The notes under the pieces were generated by a model, which did not search any database, was not told the origin of the DNA, and worked only from the letters and a program-made list of their open reading frames with translations. This document shows, in pieces, positions 6,987 to 11,941 of a DNA stretch of 11,941 nt. The first letter of the stretch is position 1; each line of letters starts with the position of its first letter. This DNA comes from Pseudomonas sp. (GTDB taxonomy: Bacteria; Pseudomonadota; Gammaproteobacteria; Pseudomonadales; Pseudomonadaceae), in the NCBI GenBank assembly GCA_007117785.1, contig SKFV01000049.1, forward strand, positions 1 to 11,941, written 5' to 3'. The position numbers and the translations under genes are program-made.

Positions 6987-8780
6987 TTAGAAGCTGACGC
7001 TAACGCTGACAGACGCGAAATCACGATCGACGTTGGTGTTGTACTTACCATCGAAGAAGGTGGTGTAGCTCAGATTGGCACTGTATTTATTGGCGTAATC
7101 GGCACGCAGACCCAGGCTGACCGACTTGGCATCTTCACTGAAGTTCGGGCCATAACCTTCGACATCATGTGACCAGGCAACACTGGGAGTCAGGTTTATG
7201 CCGCGGAAGACGTTGCTGTAATCCAGCGACGCAACTGCGCGGTAGCCCCATGAGGTTGAAGTGAAAAAACCATCACTTTCACACCAGGAATTAGCCCTCG
7301 GCGAACCACCAGGCGCCTGAGAATAACAGGTACCGTCTAACGTTGGACTGCCACCGAATAGCGAGTCGCGCCCATAAAAAGTGGATCCATCTGAATGGCT
7401 TAGCCCTGCAAGATAGTTCACACCTACTTCACCAACCAGAGACAGTCGACTGGCACCCATCACACGTTCGATAAAGTGAATAGCAGTAAGCTGAGCCTGG
7501 TACATCTCTTTACGATCATAACCTTGGATTTCGTCACCCAAAGTATAAGCAGTGCCATTTCGACCAATTACACCACCATTACCAGTAAGACCAGCGACAG
7601 TCATGCTGCCAGTTGTGATTTGTAATGGCATATTTGGACGGTAGCTGACTTCACCACTGACGGCTGTACCGCCGATATTTGAGGCAAAGCTCACGCCATA
7701 AAGACGGATGTCTTCAGGGTAATCAAAGAAATAACCTGCCCCACCGGTTAAACCGCCTAGACCTTCAGGGTTAGTGCCCGGGAAGCCGTGAGGACCCTGA
7801 ATGGTATTATATAGAGGCGCACGACTATGATAATTCATGGCATAAAAGCCAAATTCAGTATCGTTTAGATTCGCCGCATAATATCGGAATGCAACACCCC
7901 ACTGACCATCGTCGCGAGCATCACGGTTTTTCTCTGCTCTTACAACAATTGATCCATCTAGGTCAGGGTCTCCTTGAGGAAGATCCATGCCAGCAAAAAC
8001 CAACCTGTCCACACATCCATTAGCCAAAGTGTCAGAACCAAAAAAGGTCCCACAATTATCGATAACCGTGTTATCCCACTTCAACTGATAGAAAGCTTCA
8101 ACAGTAAGGTCCCGCGTGAGACCCTGTGAAATATAAAGCATCTCAACCGGAATCAAGCCTTCTTTAATCTCTGCGCCTGGTCGACGGAATGCAGCTACAT
8201 CAATCGGGTTGACCGAGTTGATCGAGTTCTGAATAAACGTACTTTCACCCCAACTTACAACCTGACGACCTAGGCGAACACTACCTGGGTTATTGCCGAT
8301 TGCGTAGTTGTGATAAACGAAGGCATCCAGCAAATACACGCCTGAGGCCTTTTCCAAAGGTGCTCTGCTGGAATCGCTGATATCGTAGAAACGCTGGCTG
8401 CCATCCTTCTGCTCGAAATCGTACCAGTATTTGCCACGAAAGAAGGCGCCCGAATTGTTGTAGGTCAAAGCCAAGTCATGGGTGCCGCGGAAAACCTTGG
8501 AAAAAATATCACCACGGTCGTAGTTCAAGCGGCCATCATCTGAAGTACGAGCAGCAGCCTGGCCACCCATATCTCGTCCGTTTCTTTCAGTGTCCACATG
8601 AATAAAGCGCTTGTCGGCGCTGGTGGTAGAGACGCTCATTCCCACTGACAGCTGTGAGTCAAATTGGCCCCGCACGTCACCGATAGAGAAATCAACTGCG
8701 TTGGCGTTTCCCGAGAAGCTGGCGAGCCCGATTGCCAGAGGCAATGCGGCTAGCTGCCAAGCATGCATTTTTTTTGTCAT
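6987..8780 (-). CDS. DUF1302 family outer-membrane beta-barrel protein, copy 2
   Basis: A 597-residue paralogue of the product of 2523-4358. The signal peptide covers residues 1-28 (K3, K4, hydrophobic 9-21, cleavage at ANA|VDF). The protein ends in Phe (SVSVSF), as expected for a BAM-inserted barrel. Conserved blocks match copy 1: FSIGDVRGQFDSQLSVG (31-47), RLGRQVVSWGE (169-179), NPIDVAAFRRPGAE (191-204), PEDIRLYGVSF (355-365), SYRPNMPLQI (379-388) and YGRDSLFG (469-476). Cys243/Cys256 and Cys485/Cys500 correspond to the four cysteines of copy 1. Length differences fall in loop-like stretches: an insertion near 62-74, shorter stretches near 273-283 and 324-349, and a different 393-416. The central part of the gene is AT-richer than its neighbours. 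The ATG has GGAG 8 bases upstream in the conserved leader. It is first gene of the operon and divergent from AraC copy 3. Confidence 0.93.
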   Translation of the reverse strand: MTKKMHAWQLAALPLAIGLASFSGNANAVDFSIGDVRGQFDSQLSVGMSVSTTSADKRFIHVDTERNGRDMGGQAAARTSDDGRLNYDRGDIFSKVFRGTHDLALTYNNSGAFFRGKYWYDFEQKDGSQRFYDISDSSRAPLEKASGVYLLDAFVYHNYAIGNNPGSVRLGRQVVSWGESTFIQNSINSVNPIDVAAFRRPGAEIKEGLIPVEMLYISQGLTRDLTVEAFYQLKWDNTVIDNCGTFFGSDTLANGCVDRLVFAGMDLPQGDPDLDGSIVVRAEKNRDARDDGQWGVAFRYYAANLNDTEFGFYAMNYHSRAPLYNTIQGPHGFPGTNPEGLGGLTGGAGYFFDYPEDIRLYGVSFASNIGGTAVSGEVSYRPNMPLQITTGSMTVAGLTGNGGVIGRNGTAYTLGDEIQGYDRKEMYQAQLTAIHFIERVMGASRLSLVGEVGVNYLAGLSHSDGSTFYGRDSLFGGSPTLDGTCYSQAPGGSPRANSWCESDGFFTSTSWGYRAVASLDYSNVFRGINLTPSVAWSHDVEGYGPNFSEDAKSVSLGLRADYANKYSANLSYTTFFDGKYNTNVDRDFASVSVSVSF

Positions 8781-8796
8781 TGTGCTGCTCCGTTTA
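8778..8796 (-). promoter_or_regulatory. Conserved leader and ribosome binding site of DUF1302 copy 2
   Basis: The minus strand carries TAAACGGAGCAGCACA directly before the ATG, identical to the leader at 4356-4374, with GGAG as Shine-Dalgarno sequence. Similarity stops abruptly upstream of this block. Confidence 0.7.
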
Positions 8797-8799
8797 ATT

Positions 8800-8837
8800 G
8801 ACTAGTACCACCCCTTGCGAGGAGGACAAGGCTAGTC
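8800..8837. repeat. Interrupted inverted repeat in the DUF1302 copy 2 leader
   Basis: GACTAG (8800-8805) pairs with CTAGTC (8832-8837) and CCTTG (8813-8817) pairs with CAAGG (8827-8831). Together they form an 11-bp stem with a 7-base bulge on one side and a 9-base loop. If transcription starts further right, this would be a hairpin in the 5' UTR of the leftward mRNA, just upstream of the ribosome binding site. It is not present before copy 1. Confidence 0.4.
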
Positions 8838-8864
8838 TGCAACAGAGACAATAAGTTTACCTGC

Positions 8865-8882
8865 CTCAGGCGGACGTGACAC
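8865..8882 (+). promoter_or_regulatory. Candidate AraC operator, copy a (half-conserved)
   Basis: CTCAGGCGGACGTGACAC matches the consensus CTTGACYGGAMGGGACAY at 13 of 18 positions, with the right half well kept (GGACGTGACAC). It lies head-to-tail with copy b, sharing one base, so the two right halves recur at 17-bp spacing. Confidence 0.45.
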
Positions 8883-8899
8883 TTGACCGGAAGGGACAC
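8882..8899 (+). promoter_or_regulatory. Candidate AraC operator, copy b
   Basis: CTTGACCGGAAGGGACAC is identical to copy c (8973-8990) at 15 of 18 positions. Two TGAC/GGACA-like half sites in direct orientation are compatible with a two-HTH AraC protein contacting successive major grooves. It lies about 100 bp upstream of the DUF1302 start and 154 bp upstream of the AraC copy 3 start. Confidence 0.55.
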
Positions 8900-8972
8900 G
8901 CCCGCAACAAACCTTATAAAGGTTCTAATTCAACGGCATATAGGGTATTCGACTGATGAATACTGCAGTTAA

Positions 8973-8990
8973 CTTGACTGGACGGGACAT
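8973..8990 (+). promoter_or_regulatory. Candidate AraC operator, copy c
   Basis: CTTGACTGGACGGGACAT repeats copy b with changes at positions 7, 11 and 18 only, 91 bp further right in the same orientation. It lies 62 bp upstream of the AraC copy 3 ATG. Two well-kept copies about 90 bp apart suit looping or dual control of both divergent genes (inference). Confidence 0.55.
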
Positions 8991-9052
8991 AAAAAATGCC
9001 GTACAACAGGCTTTAAAGGACATACTGAACCACAAAAAGAAGAAACAGTACC

Positions 9053-10108
9053 ATGACTGCTTATACCCCTTTGATCAGGATGAACGGGGAGTCTGTGACC
9101 GTTCCCAAGGAACACCGTTGCTGGCTGTCGCTCATCAATCTAGGACTGTCGCGCTATCAGTGCGCGCTAGACGACTCCCCCTTGACCAGGCATCTGAGCC
9201 AGGCATCCCTTTCCGCCAATGACTGGCTGACACAGGACAGCATAAACCTGCTGTGGCAAACCGCTGAGCAACTGAGTAAGGACCCGTTGTTTGGCCTCAA
9301 GCTGCACAAACATACCTGCTCAGCCCCGCTTCAGGCCGTTAGCCTGACAGCCAGAGCCTGCCCCAATCTTGGCACCGCCTTGAATACCTTGAGCCGCTAC
9401 CTGCCATTGATGACCAACCAGGCGCAGCTGGAGATCCGCATCTACGAACAGCAGGCACAGATTATGCTGCACACAGTGGGTGCACCTCATGCCATGCATC
9501 TTCAAGCGGTCATGGCCTATATAGTACAACTGTTGGTTCAGCTGCATGAACACCGCGAGCATAACTTACAGGTAGAACTTCCCGTACCGGCCGGTACAGA
9601 ACAAGCAGCCAGTCAACTACTCCAGTGTCCGGTGACGACTGACGGCGACGCTTACCGCATCAGTCTCGCGCGCGAAGTCCTTGAACAACCGCTCAGCAGT
9701 GCAGACGATCTGTTGCTAAGCGGCATGCATGACACCCTGGGCAGTCTATTGGCCCGGACCCCGACCAACAGCCTGATTGAGCAGGTAAAGAAGCAGATTG
9801 TGGATTTGATAAGCACGGGAGAAGTCTCGGAAAAGCGCATCGCCGAGCCGATGAAAATCAGCCCGCGTCACCTGCGCCGCAAACTCAGCCAGCATGGCAC
9901 CACTTACGAGCAGCTGGTGGATGAAGTCCGGCGGGACAATGCACTGCGTCTGGTGACTGACCCTGGCCTGTCATTGACTGAGATCGCCTATGAGCTGGGA
10001 TTTCTCGACCCGAGCAGCTTTACCCGTGCCTTCCGGCGCTGGACGGACATGAGCCCGACCAACTACCGGCGGCAACTTATTGGTGAGAAAACACGACTCA
10101 CTGCTTGA
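9053..10108 (+). CDS. AraC-family transcriptional regulator (Arabinose_bd + HTH_18), copy 3
   Basis: A 351-residue regulator. The N-terminal sensor-like domain spans about residues 22-215, with LW..AEQLSKDPLFGL at 67-82. The C-terminal double HTH spans about 241-340, with ISPRHLRRKL at 269-278 and IAYELGFLDPSSFTRAFRRW at 311-330 followed by MSPTNY. The HTH is nearly the same as that of copy 1. The two also share the linker pattern (E)PL.SADD.LL and more sensor-domain positions than either shares with copy 2. The ATG at 9053 has only a purine-rich AAGAAGAAAC upstream as ribosome binding site; Met10 (9080) is an alternative, and the true N terminus is uncertain. The gene is divergent from DUF1302 copy 2, whose operon it probably controls, and its own upstream region holds three motif copies, suggesting autoregulation. 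Its 3' end overlaps that of the converging methyltransferase gene by 11 bp, with no terminator between. Confidence 0.9.
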   Translation: MTAYTPLIRMNGESVTVPKEHRCWLSLINLGLSRYQCALDDSPLTRHLSQASLSANDWLTQDSINLLWQTAEQLSKDPLFGLKLHKHTCSAPLQAVSLTARACPNLGTALNTLSRYLPLMTNQAQLEIRIYEQQAQIMLHTVGAPHAMHLQAVMAYIVQLLVQLHEHREHNLQVELPVPAGTEQAASQLLQCPVTTDGDAYRISLAREVLEQPLSSADDLLLSGMHDTLGSLLARTPTNSLIEQVKKQIVDLISTGEVSEKRIAEPMKISPRHLRRKLSQHGTTYEQLVDEVRRDNALRLVTDPGLSLTEIAYELGFLDPSSFTRAFRRWTDMSPTNYRRQLIGEKTRLTA

Positions 10109-10937
10109 TAAACAGCAGGGTCATGCGGTCACTTTCACCGATCGACAGATAACGCGCCCGGTCTTCATCACCTAGGCGCAAGGTCGGTGGCAAGGTCCAG
10201 ACGCCTTCGGGGTGATCGGCGCTATCCTGGGGATTCTGATTGATCGGGCTGCGTGACAGCAGCTCGAAACCGGCCTCCTCTGCCATTGAAATCACCAGAT
10301 CTTCTGCTACGTAACCCGATTCGATCATCTCTTCCAGCGAAACGCCGGCACGCGCGCGGTGCTCAACCACACCCAACTTCCCGCCGGGCTTGAGCGCCGC
10401 ATAGAATTTATCGAATACGATCTGGGCTTCTTCTTCACCAGCGGAAAGCCAGTTGTGCACATTGCGGAAGGTCAGCACCCGGTCGGCCGATTCCGGTTCA
10501 GCCATCGGCTGTTCGGGGTCATAGTTCAGTACACTCAGCTCTACCCGGTCCAGATTGCTGCGCGGACGTTGCAACATGCGCTGGTAACTCTCCAGGCTAT
10601 CGCGGAAGTACTCAACGTCACTCTCAGGGTCAAAGTGAGCGGCAATCAGCGTGCCCTCTTCGTACAAAAGCGGAGCAAGAATTTCGGTATACCAGCCGGC
10701 ACCGGGCCAGACCTCTACCACCGTGTGATCAGGCTCCACACCAAAAAATGCCAGCGTCTGCTCCGGATGACGATGCGCATCACGCATCACATTGGTGATT
10801 GAGCGCCCAGCTGAGCCAACCGCCTGCCGCAGCGCTTCCTCATGCTCAATCGACAACTGCGGTGGCATAATGGGTTCTTCGGCAACAGCAAAGATTGACA
10901 GGGACAGGGCAGCAGCCCCGGCTAGCATCCTGAACAT
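10098..10937 (-). CDS. Exported class I SAM-dependent methyltransferase-like protein (COG4798-like)
   Basis: A 279-residue protein with a Rossmann methyltransferase core preceded by a likely signal peptide (residues 1-19, AVA|EEP). The SAM-binding motif I region VVEVWPGAGWYTEIL is at 73-87. Further core landmarks are the acidic stretch AAHFDPES (99-106), ADRVLTFRNVHNW (151-163), a post-core LKPGGKLGVVEHRA (182-195) and VISMAEEAGFEL (215-226). The W.PGAGWYTEIL form is typical of a group of predicted methyltransferases annotated with signal peptides in Gammaproteobacteria; no substrate is known to me. Because SAM is cytoplasmic, export of a working enzyme would be odd: it may be inactive, bind another ligand, or the N terminus may be an uncleaved anchor. 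The ATG at 10937 has GAGGA 7 bases upstream. It is divergent from arsS with 155 bp between; it lacks the cysteines of ArsM, so it is not the usual arsenite methyltransferase partner. Confidence 0.83.
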   Translation of the reverse strand: MFRMLAGAAALSLSIFAVAEEPIMPPQLSIEHEEALRQAVGSAGRSITNVMRDAHRHPEQTLAFFGVEPDHTVVEVWPGAGWYTEILAPLLYEEGTLIAAHFDPESDVEYFRDSLESYQRMLQRPRSNLDRVELSVLNYDPEQPMAEPESADRVLTFRNVHNWLSAGEEEAQIVFDKFYAALKPGGKLGVVEHRARAGVSLEEMIESGYVAEDLVISMAEEAGFELLSRSPINQNPQDSADHPEGVWTLPPTLRLGDEDRARYLSIGESDRMTLLFIKQ

Positions 10938-11092
10938 TGGATTGTCCTCAATAAACTGATTAATTGATTACCTATTACCCTAACAGTTGGAAACACTCGC
11001 GTCATGGCAGCACCGGTTTTTTCCCGGTAAAGGTGTAACATCGTCATAACTGTGACATCACAGCACAAACCGTCACCCGTAAGGATTTTCCC
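10938..11092. promoter_or_regulatory. Divergent promoter region, methyltransferase / arsS
   Basis: This 155-bp spacer is AT-rich next to the methyltransferase, with a TGATTA direct repeat at 10957-10962 and 10965-10970. An imperfect inverted repeat ACCGG-N7-CCGGT lies at 11012-11028, and TGTGA-CA-TCACA at 11051-11062. A weak CATAAC (11045-11050) could be an arsS -10, but no good -35 accompanies it. No RNA or small gene was seen. Confidence 0.5.
11051..11062. promoter_or_regulatory. Palindromic TGTGA-CA-TCACA, possible operator upstream of arsS
   Basis: A perfect inverted repeat with 5-bp arms and a 2-base spacer lies 31 bp before the arsS GTG, just past the weak -10-like sequence. The position suits a repressor site. 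The factor is unknown; the 2-base spacer does not fit CRP, which needs six. Confidence 0.35.
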
Positions 11093-11941
11093 GTGCGAGA
11101 TACCTTGCCTCTGCTTAACCAGCTTGACTTCCCTGCTCTGCAGCGTCGTGAACTGGATACGTTACAGGTCAACCTGACATACCTGTGCAACCAGCGTTGC
11201 CTGCATTGTCACGTCAACGCTGGTCCCACGCGAACAGAAAGCATGTCTGACGAGGTCATTGAGCTTCTCTATGCCGTGATCGATAGTCATGCCGTAAAAA
11301 CGCTGGATCTGACCGGTGGCGCCCCGGAAATGCATCCGCGCTTTCGTGACATTGTCGTGCATGCGCGTAAAGAAGGGTTGGAAGTGATTGATCGTTGCAA
11401 CCTGACCATTCTCAGCGAACCCGGCTATGCCGGTCTGGCTGAGTTTCTTGCCGAACAGGGTGTGCAGGTATCGGCGTCACTGCCCTGCTACTCCCGCGAC
11501 AACGTTGACCAGCAGCGCGGTGACGGTGTGTTTGAACGCAGTATTGAAGGTTTACGTCAACTCAATGCGCTGGGTTACGGCCAACCAGGCAGTGATTTGC
11601 AACTGAATCTGGTCTACAACCCGCAAGGCCCCAGCCTGCCGCCACCGCAACAAGCCTTACAGGCTGATTACCAGCAGCACCTGTGGGAGGATTTCGGCAT
11701 TGTGTTCAACCAGCTACACACAATTACCAATCAACCCATTGCGCGTTTCGGCAGCACCCTGGTCAGCAAAGGGCAATTCAACACCTATATGACCCTGCTT
11801 AAAGACAACTTCAGCAGCGACAATCTGCCGGGGCTGATGTGCCGCAACACGGTCAGTGTTGATTGGCAGGGGTATATCTACGATTGTGATTTCAATCAGA
11901 TGCTGGATCTGCCCATGCCGACCCTGGCGCGCGACCGCAGC
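11093..11941 (+). CDS. arsS: Arsenosugar biosynthesis radical SAM protein ArsS (3' end beyond window)
   Basis: An open frame of 283 codons starting at GTG 11093 (AAGGA at 11081-11085, 7-base spacer) and running off the window without a stop; ArsS proteins are usually somewhat over 300 residues, so the C terminus is missing. The radical SAM [4Fe-4S] motif CNQRCLHC is at residues 32-39 within LQVNLTYLCNQRCLHCHVNAGP. The GGAP motif is at 75-78, and RCNLTIL (101-107) and SLPCYS (129-134) are typical of this family. The C-terminal DUF3641-like part has Cys250 and Cys265, candidate ligands of an auxiliary cluster. ArsS transfers a 5'-deoxyadenosyl group from SAM to a dimethylated arsenical, giving the precursor of arsenosugars (family knowledge). 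It normally works with the methyltransferase ArsM, which is not visible here and may lie to the right. It is divergent from the exported methyltransferase-like gene. Confidence 0.85.
   Translation, partial: MRDTLPLLNQLDFPALQRRELDTLQVNLTYLCNQRCLHCHVNAGPTRTESMSDEVIELLYAVIDSHAVKTLDLTGGAPEMHPRFRDIVVHARKEGLEVIDRCNLTILSEPGYAGLAEFLAEQGVQVSASLPCYSRDNVDQQRGDGVFERSIEGLRQLNALGYGQPGSDLQLNLVYNPQGPSLPPPQQALQADYQQHLWEDFGIVFNQLHTITNQPIARFGSTLVSKGQFNTYMTLLKDNFSSDNLPGLMCRNTVSVDWQGYIYDCDFNQMLDLPMPTLARDRS

Larger units (their letters stand above)
8781..9052. promoter_or_regulatory. Divergent control region, DUF1302 copy 2 / AraC copy 3
   Basis: This 272-bp spacer separates the leftward DUF1302-DUF1329 operon from the rightward AraC gene. 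It contains a possible bulged hairpin at 8800-8837 and three same-orientation copies of an 18-bp motif at 8865-8882, 8882-8899 and 8973-8990. The last two overlap TTGAC sequences (8883, 8974) that could act as -35 elements, but neither has a good -10 at 16-18 bp. A TTATAA at 8914-8919 and a TATAGG at 8939-8944 are AT-rich but unpaired with a -35. The rest looks unstructured. Confidence 0.6.
5605..10108. repeat. Tandem module unit B: DUF1329-DUF1302-AraC
   Basis: Second paralogous unit, in the same orientation as unit A and about 4.5 kb long. Its divergent spacer is about 100 bp longer than in unit A and holds the clearest copies of the repeated 18-bp motif. Unlike unit A it is not closed by a terminator on the regulator side, because its AraC gene runs into the methyltransferase gene. 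Confidence 0.8.

Noticed and set aside
8956..9222. An 88-codon plus-strand open frame overlapping the start of AraC copy 3
   Set aside because: It has no Shine-Dalgarno sequence, runs through motif copy c and then through AraC copy 3 in another frame, and shows no recognisable protein features. It is more likely control-region DNA.
11051..11062. A CRP/Vfr site upstream of arsS
   Set aside because: The TGTGA and TCACA arms are separated by 2 bases, not 6, so it does not fit CRP. It was kept only as an unassigned palindrome.
1..11941. tRNA, rRNA, CRISPR, insertion sequence, riboswitch or phage elements
   Set aside because: Reading both strands showed no spaced direct-repeat array, transposase, terminal inverted repeats or cloverleaf sequence; intergenic space is short and accounted for by control regions and terminators.

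Overview
The window reads as a chromosomal segment of a Gammaproteobacterium. Overall protein style (Arabinose_bd/HTH_18 AraC regulators, DUF1302/DUF1329 pairs, a COG4798-like methyltransferase, ArsS) and moderate GC suggest a Pseudomonadales relative such as a Pseudomonas or Halopseudomonas-like marine bacterium. The genus is a guess from family recall and was not tested. No RNA genes, CRISPR arrays, insertion sequences or phage genes were seen.

Most of the window (about 1-10.1 kb) is a tandemly repeated three-gene module. Read left to right, each unit holds a DUF1329 periplasmic protein gene (minus), a DUF1302 outer-membrane beta-barrel gene (minus) directly upstream of it, and a divergently transcribed AraC-family regulator gene (plus). 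Unit A is 1147-5524 and unit B is 5605-10108. A further AraC gene at 27-1070 sits where the regulator of another unit would end, so a third copy probably lies to the left of the window. Units are separated by perfect hairpin terminators at 1095-1122 and 5537-5562, each shared by the converging regulator and DUF1329 genes.

The two DUF1329 proteins are both 452 residues and align without gaps. A 90-residue core differs at only 5 positions. The two DUF1302 barrels share strands, four cysteines and the terminal Phe, but differ in loop segments. The two barrel genes also share an identical 16-nt leader before the ATG. The three regulators have near-identical HTH domains but diverged N-terminal sensor domains. 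A repeated 18-bp motif (consensus CTTGACYGGAMGGGACAY) lies in the divergent spacer of unit B (copies at 8865, 8882 and 8973), with a degenerate inverted copy just before the unit A regulator (4500-4517). This is a good candidate operator for these regulators. The working picture is two or more paralogous envelope modules, probably for uptake or processing of a hydrophobic ligand, each with its own AraC sensor and possibly cross-regulated through a shared DNA site. No inner-membrane transporter or catabolic enzyme is present, so the ligand cannot be named.

The right end (10.1-11.9 kb) holds a signal-peptide-bearing SAM-dependent methyltransferase-like gene (minus), whose 3' end overlaps that of the third regulator by 11 bp, and a divergent radical-SAM gene recognised as arsS (arsenosugar biosynthesis), cut off by the window end.
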